A stretch of 35,104 nt of DNA from a virus. Position numbers and translations under genes: made by a program. The notes beneath the pieces are model-generated. The model searched no databases. It saw only the letters and a program-made list of their open reading frames with translations, and had not been told where the DNA came from. The stretch is taken from IMG/VR virus record IMGVR_UViG_3300037540_000380, positions 1 through 35,104 of that record; one strand, written 5' to 3'. Each line of letters begins with the position of its first letter. Within the stretch, counting starts at the first letter, position 1. Positions 16,046 to 23,201 of the stretch are shown in pieces.

Positions 16046-17000
16046 CAAAGAACCCTCCCTTTCTTGGGTCTCGTCTCCTCTTCCCCTTACCTGGAAAAGG
16101 CAAAGGACTTTTTTTCTCCGGCCGGCTCCGATATGTGGTAGCCCCTCTCGATGTAGACGGAGGGTCCCCTTTCTGGACAATCAAAAGAACCTCGGCGGCG
16201 GCCTCTGGATAGAGAATTGGAAAGAAGGACATCAGCCAGGCTGACGGAAGATATTCCTTCAGTCGCTGATATCTGATTATTTCCTCATCAGAACGACTTT
16301 TCATGAACTCCTCAAAATCCCTGACTTTGGCGACCAATCCAAAGGTATCCACTATAGAAAATCCCATCTTCTCTACCTCAGTCGATAATTCCTCCAAATC
16401 CCATTCATAGAGATGGGCAGCATACTGAGTGTCATAGGGGTCTTTTTTCTCCGCCGTATTCGGACAAGAGAGAAACATCCTCCCTCCATCCTTCAGGAGA
16501 TTCCAGCAGTTCTGGAGGCTATGTATCCCAGTCTCTTTTTGCATATGCTCTATGGATGAAGTGTAAACGATAAAATCAAAGGAATTATGCTCCAGGTGGG
16601 AGTCCATATCTTCACAGGAGCTGATTAGATGGGTGACTTGGAAAGGATAATACGAGGACATATCTTCGATGGTTCGGATTCCTGACCTTCTCTTCTGCTC
16701 ATTGATGTTCTTTTTCTCGATATCCACCCCAACATACTCCTTGATATTCTTCCGGTGATATCGAATGAGAGGGAGTAGGAGTCCTCTCCCACAGCAGACA
16801 TCAAGAACTCGCCATCCCTTCTTCATCATCATGACTGCCTTGTGATGTTGGATATAATTCATCACATCGAGAGATGAGAAGAATCCATCGGCGAATTGTT
16901 TATAAAAGTTTCTCATCTGATAAGTAGTACAATAGACTTCAGAAGGGTCAATCCCCTCCTCAATCTTGTAGACTATTTTTCTGGAATTTTTTTCAGGCAT
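16002..17000 (-). CDS. Class I SAM-dependent methyltransferase
   Basis: Motif I VLDVCCGRGLLLPLI lies near residue 65, motif II EYVGVDIEKKNI near 88, and FDFIVYTSSIEHM near 144 serves as motif IV, followed by LKDGGRMFLSCPN. This is the Methyltransf_11/25 pattern for small-molecule, lipid or protein substrates; there is no DPPY or PCQ motif, so a base methylase is unlikely. The last 65 residues are a basic low-complexity tail (PGKGKRRRDPRKGGFF). The gene follows a terminator and has SD GGAGGTGGG. Confidence 0.82.
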   Translation of the reverse strand: MPEKNSRKIVYKIEEGIDPSEVYCTTYQMRNFYKQFADGFFSSLDVMNYIQHHKAVMMMKKGWRVLDVCCGRGLLLPLIRYHRKNIKEYVGVDIEKKNINEQKRRSGIRTIEDMSSYYPFQVTHLISSCEDMDSHLEHNSFDFIVYTSSIEHMQKETGIHSLQNCWNLLKDGGRMFLSCPNTAEKKDPYDTQYAAHLYEWDLEELSTEVEKMGFSIVDTFGLVAKVRDFEEFMKSRSDEEIIRYQRLKEYLPSAWLMSFFPILYPEAAAEVLLIVQKGDPPSTSRGATTYRSRPEKKSPLPFPGKGKRRRDPRKGGFFDVSSGDKDEGGNSE

Positions 17001-17019
17001 AACCCACCTCCGAGGAAGG

Positions 17020-17062
17020 AAATAAAATGCTCCTGGTCAGGAGGGCAATCCCAACCAGGAGC
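17020..17062 (-). terminator. Intrinsic terminator
   Basis: Minus strand: GCTCCTGGT (17062-17054) pairs with ACCAGGAGC (17037-17029), 9 bp, with a second GGG/CCC pairing in the loop. ATTTTATTT follows. It lies about 28 nt after the stop of the 17091 gene, separating it from the methyltransferase. Confidence 0.7.
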
Positions 17063-17090
17063 GGCCGCTGAGCAAGGAGGGTGGGCTTTG

Positions 17091-17564
17091 CTACGCGGCG
17101 GACCAACGATTTTCTTCATCTTTCTTGACTTCAAATCCGATTTTGCGGAGCCAGAGGGAGGCGGTCTTTTTATTCGTTTCCAATTCGCCCAATCCCGCAG
17201 CGGTGATTTTCTCGGCGAATTCTTGGATGGTATATCCTTTGGAACCATCCTTCAGCATCTCGACCATGACGGACTTTTTGGTGACTTTCGGGGTCTTCTC
17301 CGTCGGCTTCTCAACCTTTTTCCCCTTCTCCTCTTTCTTCGCGTCCTGAGGGTCTTTTCCCTCCCATAGGTCAAGGCATTTCTGATAGACCGTCTCTACC
17401 TCTTTCGGAACCTTCTTCTCATCGAGTTTCTCCACATGCTTCATGAAAGCATCTGCGGCATCCTTCTTTTTCGTCCCTGGACGAATGGTGAAGTCAACCA
17501 GTTTGCCGGCCTCTTTGATCTCATTCATGTTAATCTCATCAATCCGATTCTTCGGTTTCGCCAT
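17091..17564 (-). CDS. Lysine-rich protein with C-terminal winged-helix-like domain, 157 aa
   Basis: The start is ATG 17564 (MAKPKNRIDEINMNEI) with AAGGAG upstream. The middle is a Lys/Glu-rich linker (DAKKEEKGKKVEKPTEKTPK). The last 55 residues (SVMVEMLKDGSKGYTIQEFA, ending in a Trp-rich strand) look like a small helical DNA-binding domain. Function unknown; a transcription or nucleoid protein is possible. It has its own ACATnnnTATAATA promoter and its own terminator, so it is probably a monocistronic, well-expressed gene. Confidence 0.7.
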   Translation of the reverse strand: MAKPKNRIDEINMNEIKEAGKLVDFTIRPGTKKKDAADAFMKHVEKLDEKKVPKEVETVYQKCLDLWEGKDPQDAKKEEKGKKVEKPTEKTPKVTKKSVMVEMLKDGSKGYTIQEFAEKITAAGLGELETNKKTASLWLRKIGFEVKKDEENRWSAA

Positions 17565-17612
17565 GACACTTCTCCTTTCCTTCATTATTGCCTAGTACAT
17601 CCCTTTTGTCCT

Positions 17613-17626
17613 TATTATAGCGATGT
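17613..17626 (-). promoter_or_regulatory. Putative phage promoter, ACATnnnTATAATA type
   Basis: ACATCGCTATAATA on the minus strand, 49 nt before the ATG at 17564 in an 81-bp gap. A TTGGTC lies 19 bp upstream of the -10. Third member of the shared pattern. Confidence 0.6.
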
Positions 17627-17645
17627 ACCCAAATTTTTGACCAAA

Positions 17646-18203
17646 TTATTTCACAATTACTTCTTCCCGAATCCAATCAATTGCTCCGAGGAGTCTTTTC
17701 TTCGGCATCTTGAGATATTTGCCCAATAATCTGATTGTGGGCTTGATATGTCCAAGACTCGAGATGAAATCAAAGAAATCTCCTGGTGATTCAAAAATGA
17801 CTTCCATTACCGCTTTGATATCCTCTTTTTGTTCCTTTTCTTTCACCAGGGAAAGTGCGGCAAAAAAGCCCTTATAATCGATTGAGAACCTAGTTTGAGG
17901 TATTTGGGCCTGGTCCTCCTCTCCAAGCCCAGACAAATCAAAATCGGCCCGTCTGAGGGCGGATTTCCCGTAAGGGTTATTCAGTCTCCTCCATCTAGCG
18001 GTATTGAAGAAATGCGTGAGAAATTTACTCTTGGCGGGGTTCCATGATTCCCTTGCTTCCACAAAAGCGAGAGCTGCTTCCTGATATGAATCCTTGTGAT
18101 CCCAACCTAGAACATACCCGAGAACCCTGTGAGTTTTTCCAGCCTGAACCTCAATCTCCCTCAAATAATCAGAAATCCGGTAACGTTTCCTTCGCCCTTT
18201 CAT
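17646..18203 (-). CDS. Possible sigma-like transcription factor, 185 aa
   Basis: Residues 38-75 read SYQEAALAFVEARESWNPAK followed by SKFLTHFFNTARWRRLNN. This resembles sigma-70 region 2 (helix with AL.AF.., NP..gkF.Tyf...arwri), where DNA melting and -10 recognition occur. The C-terminus (HIKPTIRLLGKYLKMPKKRL) could be a helix-turn-helix. The window contains a recurrent TATAAT-type promoter that such a protein could read. The resemblance is by eye only. A TTGAGA-17-TATATT promoter lies directly upstream. Confidence 0.55.
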   Translation of the reverse strand: MKGRRKRYRISDYLREIEVQAGKTHRVLGYVLGWDHKDSYQEAALAFVEARESWNPAKSKFLTHFFNTARWRRLNNPYGKSALRRADFDLSGLGEEDQAQIPQTRFSIDYKGFFAALSLVKEKEQKEDIKAVMEVIFESPGDFFDFISSLGHIKPTIRLLGKYLKMPKKRLLGAIDWIREEVIVK

Positions 18204-18232
18204 CCCATCCCTCCTAGTTTTGGTCCGCCCAT

Positions 18233-18261
18233 AATATAGAGAAATCCAGAGGAAATCTCAA
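18233..18261 (-). promoter_or_regulatory. Sigma70-like promoter
   Basis: Minus strand TTGAGA (18261-18256), spacer of exactly 17 bp, then TATATT (18238-18233). It starts at the stop codon of the 18258 gene and leads into the sigma-like gene at 18203. Confidence 0.6.
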
Positions 18262-18878
18262 CTCCTATTTGGAGGAATTGATGTCCTGAAATCATCCAGA
18301 GTTTGAAGGGAAAAAGTCTTTTCTCCTTTTGCGAGTTTATTACTCAACTCATTGATTTTGAGAGCCTGGTCTTTGACCTGTTTATTGAGAGCCTTTTCCT
18401 TCTCAGTGCTCTCATTAAAATCTCTAGTCAAAGCAAGAATTTTATCATCCTTTCTGACGACCAAATCATGGAGACTTTCAATGTAGGACAAAACTGCAAT
18501 CCCCAATTGATATGGAGTGAATTCCACATCTTTAATCGACGCAGGGATTTCAGTCTTGGGCATGCTCGTCTTCTCCTTCTTCTTTTTCCCTGGACGATGA
18601 GAGAGTTTCCGATAAACGGCAACTTTCTTGTCAATTTGGGCAAGGGCCAGGGACTCATCCGTTATCTCCGCAGGCTTTAATCTGACAGCCCTCCCATACT
18701 TTACCTCCAGGCAAACAAAAGAACTGAATTGCCTTTTATCAGACGCAGTCACTTCGACCTTGGACGGGACTAAATCAACAATGTCATTGATGCAAACCTC
18801 ATCCCCTATCTTGAGGGAATCCCATACCTCTGTTGCATGACTCCTGGCGGTGATAATCCGCGATTTTTTCTTACTCAT
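18258..18878 (-). CDS. Hypothetical protein with coiled-coil C-terminus, 206 aa
   Basis: The N-terminal 80 residues (MSKKKSRIITARSHATEVWD, then KIGDEVCINDIVDLVPSKV) look like a compact DNA-binding or winged-helix domain. A Lys-rich linker (RPGKKKKEKTSMPKTE) leads to a helix and a coiled coil from about residue 145 (FNESTEKEKALNKQVKDQAL). No family recognised. The ATG overlaps the preceding stop (ATGA). A DNA-binding dimer is a reasonable guess only. Confidence 0.7.
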   Translation of the reverse strand: MSKKKSRIITARSHATEVWDSLKIGDEVCINDIVDLVPSKVEVTASDKRQFSSFVCLEVKYGRAVRLKPAEITDESLALAQIDKKVAVYRKLSHRPGKKKKEKTSMPKTEIPASIKDVEFTPYQLGIAVLSYIESLHDLVVRKDDKILALTRDFNESTEKEKALNKQVKDQALKINELSNKLAKGEKTFSLQTLDDFRTSIPPNRS

Positions 18879-19150
18879 GACCTCCTCCTCCTTTTTACTT
18901 CACTCGGTTTTCTCCTACGTTTTTTAGAGCCACCTCTGGCGGGAAATCTCCCGATTCCATCCTTCGCAACCAATCTCGCCGCCCTGACTATTGCAGACGG
19001 AAATCCTGATCGGTCGAGAATCGATGGAGCCATGTCTGGCAGTAGGGGTGTCCATTCCTCACCATCCCAGCGAGAAATAGTCACCGCGCCAGAGAAAAGA
19101 GAGGATATGTCGATTCTCAGGGAGTCAAGTTCTTCCTCCCAATCAAACAT
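18875..19150 (-). CDS. Hypothetical protein, 91 aa, basic tail
   Basis: The start at 19150 has GGGAGG upstream and overlaps the previous gene (ATGTTTGA). The N-terminal half is acidic (MFDWEEELDSLRIDISSLF). The C-terminus is strongly basic (GGSKKRRRKPSEVKRRRRS). This polarity suggests binding to nucleic acid or to an acidic partner. No family recognised. Confidence 0.65.
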   Translation of the reverse strand: MFDWEEELDSLRIDISSLFSGAVTISRWDGEEWTPLLPDMAPSILDRSGFPSAIVRAARLVAKDGIGRFPARGGSKKRRRKPSEVKRRRRS

Positions 19151-19313
19151 AAATCCTCCCTACTTTGTCGAGAGATTTCTTTACGGACAGCTTAGAACCC
19201 GCAAGGATAAGAACAGCTTCCCTACATTCCTCACAGAGCCCATCATAATGAAATCCAAACTCATCAATTGCCTCCACAATATCTTGGCAGAGGGCACAAA
19301 TTCTGACTCCCAT
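19143..19313 (-). CDS. Small zinc-ribbon-like protein, 56 aa
   Basis: ATG 19313 is preceded by GAGGAGGAAATC. The protein begins MGVRICALCQDIVEAIDEFG and has a second pair CEEC at residues 27-30, so CALC plus CEEC can form a four-Cys zinc site. The C-terminal half is a basic helix. It lies between a small membrane protein and the 18875 gene. Function unknown. Confidence 0.65.
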   Translation of the reverse strand: MGVRICALCQDIVEAIDEFGFHYDGLCEECREAVLILAGSKLSVKKSLDKVGRIYV

Positions 19314-19327
19314 GATTTCCTCCTCGC

Positions 19328-19474
19328 CTAACGAATCTGAGTCAGGCCGATTTCCATTTCCTGATGCAATCTTGTCTGCTCCTCTGCAGCCGGCAGAGTC
19401 CCGAACAAGAAAATCAGGGAGAACATCGCAGCGATTATGGCAAGGGCCAAAGCACTCCTCATTTCCCTAGTCAT
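19328..19474 (-). CDS. Small membrane protein, 48 aa
   Basis: The start is ATG 19474 with AAGGAGGTGG upstream. Residues 7-27 (SALALAIIAAMFSLIFLFG) form one hydrophobic segment after a charged MTREMR, so it is a signal-anchor or small inner-membrane protein. A charged helical tail follows (EEQTRLHQEMEIG). An i-spanin-like role cannot be claimed at this length. It comes directly after a double-hairpin element. Confidence 0.6.
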   Translation of the reverse strand: MTREMRSALALAIIAAMFSLIFLFGTLPAAEEQTRLHQEMEIGLTQIR

Positions 19475-19498
19475 TTTATCCACCTCCTTTTGAAAGAC

Positions 19499-19558
19499 GG
19501 GAGGGGCGGGGTGCCCCTCCCTGGCTGGGTTGGGGCGGCGCACATATCCCCTTCCCAG
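19499..19558 (-). other. Tandem GC-rich hairpins between helicase stop and next SD
   Basis: Hairpin 1 (19558-19525) has CTGGG/CCCAG, an AA/AA internal loop and GGGG/CCCC. Hairpin 2 (19521-19499) has a 9-bp GGGAGGGGC/GCCCCTCCC stem with a 5-nt loop. No U tract follows, so it is a poor terminator. It occupies the same 'stop, hairpin, hairpin, SD, start' position as the hammerheads, and ACGAAAC precedes hairpin 1, but there is no CUGAUGA. It might be a decayed ribozyme site or a stability element. Confidence 0.5.
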
Positions 19559-19567
19559 TTTCGTTAA

Positions 19568-22231
19568 TTACTCTTTTTCCTTCAATTCCTGCGCGGAATC
19601 CCAAGCCGACTCGAAAACCTTGCCAAGAATATTCCTGGCAACCTTGGGTTTCTGCAGGAAATCATCCAGAGACTTGATGCCCGAGTCAGCCAATTTCTTC
19701 GCCCGGACGCCTCCGATTCCCTTGATTTTGCAGAGGCCAACTAATTCCTCTGGCACTCCATATTGGACTCTCAATCTGAGGACTTCAAACCATTCCTGGC
19801 GTCCCCAAAGCCCATGTTGAGAATCGATGAGTTTCAGTGCCTGGACAATCCTTGACATATCCCATGAAATCTGACGATAAAAAGTATTCAGATCTTTCGG
19901 GACCTCTCCATCTGAGAGCATGGCATCCAGGGCCAACATCATCACTCCGCATCCTGCTCTGAATTTGGGGAAAACTCTGCAAGCCTTATTCGCCAATCTG
20001 GAGATATCAGACTCCCAATCCCTCAGGACATAGCCCATATCATAAGAAGGAACATTAGCGAGACATATTGCCATCCCCTCTTCCTTGGTCAATGTTCCAA
20101 GTTCATTTTCCCTCTCAAAATAGACACGGAAATTCACATACCAATCAGCGACTGTCCAGGGGTCATAATAGAGCCATGCTGAGACTCTTCCCAATCCAGT
20201 CAATTTGTAATTGTTCCATGCAGGGTCGAATTCGATGGCTCCGATTCTCGTTAATTCCGTAAGAATCTGTTCCACGAAATCATCCTCTAAATCCATCCCC
20301 TGATACTTCGCAAGGGAGCGCTGATACCAATCTTTTATCTGATTGGTAGTCATGGGTCGGGTTCCTAATTCAGCGCATATATGGAAGCCAAGGACGTCTT
20401 CATGGAGCATTTGAGAGCGGATAGGAGGGCAATTGTTGACAATATCGCCCCAATAATCCATCTCATCAGGAGGACAAAGAATGTAGGCGTCTCCCTCAGG
20501 GTCGAGGCCAGGGCGCCCGCTCCTGCCGATTTCTTGGATGATATCCATTGGGTCTACAGGACTTAATCCCCTGGTGACTCCAAAGATAATGCATCGCCGA
20601 GCGGGGAGATTCACCCCCCACGCAGTAGTTGATGTCGAGACGAGAATTCTGATTCCATTACCTCTATCCTTGAAGGATTTCTCAATCTCGAGTCTTTTCT
20701 TCAATTCCAAATCGGCGGAATGGAAGTCAGCCGTAATCCCTCGGTCCCTCAACTCTCTGAGGAGGGCGTATCCGCTCTTTTTGGAATGGACAAATACCAA
20801 GAATTTATCCTCAGGGTACTCATCAATTGTCCTGAGGGTCAAATCCATCTTGCTTGCTTCCTGGTCCCAGTATCTCCGGCCGGCATAGGGAATTGCATGG
20901 ATATTCAGGTTGACCGGTCTCCAATTTGACTTCAAAACAAGAGTTTTCCGATTCGTCAGGACAGAAGCCCAGTCGCCCAATTCATCCACATTAGGCATCG
21001 TGGCTGAGATTCCCACAAGAATTGCCTCATGATTGATACCAAAGAATCTCATCAATCCTGCCTCGGTTTTATCTCCTCTTTGCTCCATGGTAATGATATG
21101 CATCTCATCTACAACCACCACAGCAACATCATAGAGCCATGTGTTCTTTTCCGCCTTCATTCGACGAGTTCTGGAATCCAACATCTCAGTGGTCAGAAGA
21201 ATGATATCCGCCTTCCTCAATTCCTCGATGCGAGATTCAGTCAAGGTATAATCTCCGGTCACGATGGAAATTTTCTTGTCCTTGAAAACCCCTTCCCTCC
21301 ATTCATCATACTTTTCCTGGGTCAGAGCCTTAAAAGGAGAAAGATAAATCGCTTTCCCACCCATCTCGTGGGCCTTTGCAATTCCCATTTCCGCCAGAAC
21401 CGTCTTTCCTGCGCCTGTAGGAGCCGCGCAAATGATGTTTTTGTTGAAGTCCCTCTCCTCAATTACTTGGGCGAGAGCGCCCTGAATGGGCTGAAATTTC
21501 TCAAATGGATAATCAATCAGAGAGAAGTTATTTGTTGGTGCAAATTCGACCGCAACGTCTCCATCACTTTCTTGAATATCCAGGTCGCTATCTTCGAGAA
21601 TTGACTCTGTTGAAACTTGAATTCCTTCTCCACTTCGTCCATTGCTCTCAGGGAGTACTCCAGCCTGATTTTCCTCACTTCTTTCATCGTCATTTGATGC
21701 CTCCTCGAATTCCTTTGCTCTTGCTATCAATTCCAGACGTTCGGCAATTCCTTCTCCTCTTTTGCTCTCCGGCCTGGAGCCTTTGCAATCAGGAAAACTA
21801 GAACAACCAAAGAAAGGTTTCCAAGTCTGGCCTTGCTTGGGAGCCCTCAGAATCATGGCACTCCCGCATTTGGGACAGAAAGTCAGCTCAGAAATCTTCT
21901 CCCTTAAATCGGTGAATCTTTCGTCCAGGCGCTCCCAAACTGTCGTCCTTCCCTCAGTACGATGAATCCGCTTGGTTTTGCCAAGAGGTCTTTCACTTAT
22001 CATATCGAAAAGAACGCAGCGGATTGCGTCTTCTCCGAGACCTCGAGTGGACTCCCCTACCAAAGAGGTATACACCCTCACCGAGAGACATAGGTCATTT
22101 TCCTGAGCATCCTTTATAGGAAAATCGACCATCATTTCCTGATTCGGTCTCTCGATGATTGAGTGGTCAGGAACCCTCTCAATCCATGCCATCCAATCCT
22201 CTCTTGAAATCTTCACAAATTCACTACTCAT
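19568..22231 (-). CDS. Ski2/Hel308-like SF2 helicase with topoisomerase-type zinc finger
   Basis: The 887-aa protein has an N-terminal domain of unknown type, then a four-Cys topoisomerase-type zinc finger near residue 117 (FCPKCGSAMILR with GCSSFPDCKG). Helicase motifs follow: CAAPTGAGKTVLAEMG (Walker A, about 260), VDEMH (motif II), GISATMPN (III), QEIGRSGRPG (VI). The C-terminus has winged-helix and helix-hairpin-helix features (CKIKGIGGVRAKKLADSG), as in Hel308. Hel308 helicases are 3'-5' enzymes acting on stalled forks and are archaeal or eukaryotic; a phage homologue with a zinc finger is unusual. It is coupled by ATGA to the small gene upstream. Confidence 0.88.
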   Translation of the reverse strand: MSSEFVKISREDWMAWIERVPDHSIIERPNQEMMVDFPIKDAQENDLCLSVRVYTSLVGESTRGLGEDAIRCVLFDMISERPLGKTKRIHRTEGRTTVWERLDERFTDLREKISELTFCPKCGSAMILRAPKQGQTWKPFFGCSSFPDCKGSRPESKRGEGIAERLELIARAKEFEEASNDDERSEENQAGVLPESNGRSGEGIQVSTESILEDSDLDIQESDGDVAVEFAPTNNFSLIDYPFEKFQPIQGALAQVIEERDFNKNIICAAPTGAGKTVLAEMGIAKAHEMGGKAIYLSPFKALTQEKYDEWREGVFKDKKISIVTGDYTLTESRIEELRKADIILLTTEMLDSRTRRMKAEKNTWLYDVAVVVVDEMHIITMEQRGDKTEAGLMRFFGINHEAILVGISATMPNVDELGDWASVLTNRKTLVLKSNWRPVNLNIHAIPYAGRRYWDQEASKMDLTLRTIDEYPEDKFLVFVHSKKSGYALLRELRDRGITADFHSADLELKKRLEIEKSFKDRGNGIRILVSTSTTAWGVNLPARRCIIFGVTRGLSPVDPMDIIQEIGRSGRPGLDPEGDAYILCPPDEMDYWGDIVNNCPPIRSQMLHEDVLGFHICAELGTRPMTTNQIKDWYQRSLAKYQGMDLEDDFVEQILTELTRIGAIEFDPAWNNYKLTGLGRVSAWLYYDPWTVADWYVNFRVYFERENELGTLTKEEGMAICLANVPSYDMGYVLRDWESDISRLANKACRVFPKFRAGCGVMMLALDAMLSDGEVPKDLNTFYRQISWDMSRIVQALKLIDSQHGLWGRQEWFEVLRLRVQYGVPEELVGLCKIKGIGGVRAKKLADSGIKSLDDFLQKPKVARNILGKVFESAWDSAQELKEKE

Positions 22232-22341
22232 TGCCCACCTCCTTGCTTTTCTTTCTCAGCGTCTTTCATCCTTTTGTAAATAATTCTCATCAGACAAAAC
22301 GCCAATGCAACAGCCAAAAACTTTCCAATAATTTCCCACAT
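22228..22341 (-). CDS. Tiny membrane protein, 37 aa
   Basis: ATG 22341 follows GGAGGTGGGAA. The product starts MWEIIGKFLAVALAFCLMRI with one hydrophobic segment at residues 3-22 and a Lys/Glu tail (KRMKDAEKEKQGGGQ). The final codons GGGQ contain the SD of the helicase gene, whose ATG overlaps this stop by ATGA. It may serve mainly as a leader that couples translation of the helicase. Confidence 0.55.
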   Translation of the reverse strand: MWEIIGKFLAVALAFCLMRIIYKRMKDAEKEKQGGGQ

Positions 22342-22370
22342 TTCCCACCTCCTAAATCAGAGTAAAAGAG

Positions 22371-22435
22371 CGGGGAGCCTTAGGGAAGAAGCCAGGCACG
22401 GAGGTGGGCCGTGTACCCAGCCTCCAGGCTCCCCG
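22371..22435 (-). other. Structured intergenic RNA element, not a hammerhead
   Basis: Minus strand: CGGGGAGCC (22435-22427) pairs with GGCTCCCCG (22379-22371), 9 bp. It encloses a second hairpin GGAGG-C-TGGG / CCCA-CCTCC (22425-22400) and about 20 nt unpaired. An alternative pairing CACGG/CCGTG competes with the inner hairpin. It starts 9 nt after a stop codon and precedes an SD, like the hammerheads, but lacks GAAA and CUGAUGA. Only CTCTTTTA follows, so it is at best a weak terminator. Confidence 0.5.
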
Positions 22436-22444
22436 CCCCATCGA

Positions 22445-22690
22445 TTAACTAATTCTCCATACTCTGACTCCGCCTTCCGCGTCCCGAACCCGAGTGATGA
22501 ATTTCCTTCCAGTCTGCGTCTCAACTGTCCGCTTCGGAGACTGTAATTTCTTCTGAATTTCGATAAGATTTTCTCCATTTTCAGAAGGTTCCACAAGGAA
22601 GGATTCACCAATCTCCAGGTTCAGGAAGGGCAATCCCTGCTTCCCATGAATAGGAGCAGGAATATCTCTCTCGATTTTTCCCACTTTCAT
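22445..22690 (-). CDS. Small phage protein ending RVWR, 81 aa
   Basis: The sequence MKVGKIERDIPAPIHGKQGL, PFLNLEIGESFLVEP and the end TGRKFITRV...VRVWRI match a pattern I know from many small phage proteins (DUF7303-like: IP.P..., GdSF.V..., kF.tR..., vRVWRv). The function of that family is not known to me. SD AAGGAGG precedes the ATG. It lies directly downstream of hammerhead 9 and is its only clear cargo before the structured element at 22371. Confidence 0.65.
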   Translation of the reverse strand: MKVGKIERDIPAPIHGKQGLPFLNLEIGESFLVEPSENGENLIEIQKKLQSPKRTVETQTGRKFITRVRDAEGGVRVWRIS

Positions 22691-22705
22691 AATTCCCTCC
22701 TTTCA

Positions 22706-22776
22706 ATAGTCTCCCTCATCAGTGGCGGTAGACTATCTCCGCCAGACAGGGGCAAAATAGCCCCTGTTTCGGGTTA
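22706..22776 (-). ncRNA. Type II hammerhead ribozyme 9
   Basis: Core read 5'-3' on the minus strand: UAACCC, GAAA, stem III CAGGGGC/GCCCCUG, triplet GUC with predicted cleavage between 22745 and 22744, stem I UGGCGG/CCGCCA with loop AGAUAGUCUA, CUGAUGA, GGG. Stem II is CCC/GGG, a compensated change from GCC/GGC elsewhere. Loop AUAGUCU pairs with 3' flank AGACUAU (7 bp). UAA is the stop of the 22774 gene. Confidence 0.9.
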
Positions 22777-23061
22777 TCGATATCTCTTGAGCGTCTCCTC
22801 AAATTCAAGGATTGCCTTCCTCAATCCCTCCGCAGTTCCTTCATAATAGTGACCCCAATGGGCACTATTATCCTCAGGATTCACATGCCAGACAACAAAT
22901 TCTGCCATCTCATTCATTCCCCACTTCGCAAGAACTATTTCAAATCTGACATCATCCTTGGCGGCAGGAATTTGCTCATGAAGAATGACATCCGCTCCAT
23001 TGGCCAATTTCCAACCATCAATCGTCATTCCAAAAGGTCTTGCCAAAGTTTCTTCAGCCAT
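22774..23061 (-). CDS. Hypothetical protein, 95 aa
   Basis: MAEETLARPFGMTIDGWKLA, then two beta-rich stretches (VRFEIVLAKWGMNEMAEFVV) and WHVNPEDNSAHWGHYYEGT and a C-terminal helix. No family recognised; it looks like a small single-domain phage protein. The stop UAA is the first part of hammerhead 9. It follows the 23025 gene with a 37-bp overlap and SD GAGGTGGGCT. Confidence 0.7.
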   Translation of the reverse strand: MAEETLARPFGMTIDGWKLANGADVILHEQIPAAKDDVRFEIVLAKWGMNEMAEFVVWHVNPEDNSAHWGHYYEGTAEGLRKAILEFEETLKRYR

Positions 23062-23201
23062 AGCCCACCTCTCTTTTTCTTTTTTGGGTAAGGAAACTCC
23101 ATCCAGACAACATCATGGACAATGAGAAAAATCCTCTTGTCAATGTCATCCAATAGGAGGGTCCCTCCGAGACATTCTGCGATATTAAACAGACTCCTCA
23201 T
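23025..23201 (-). CDS. Small protein, 58 aa
   Basis: ATG 23201 has GGGAGGTGG upstream. The sequence (MRSLFNIAECLGGTLLLDDI, then IFLIVHDVVWMEFPYPKKKK) is hydrophobic in the middle with a basic C-terminus. It overlaps both the 23185 gene and the 22774 gene. It is weakly similar in style to a small membrane-associated protein, but no clear transmembrane helix is seen. Confidence 0.55.
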   Translation of the reverse strand: MRSLFNIAECLGGTLLLDDIDKRIFLIVHDVVWMEFPYPKKKKRGGLWLKKLWQDLLE

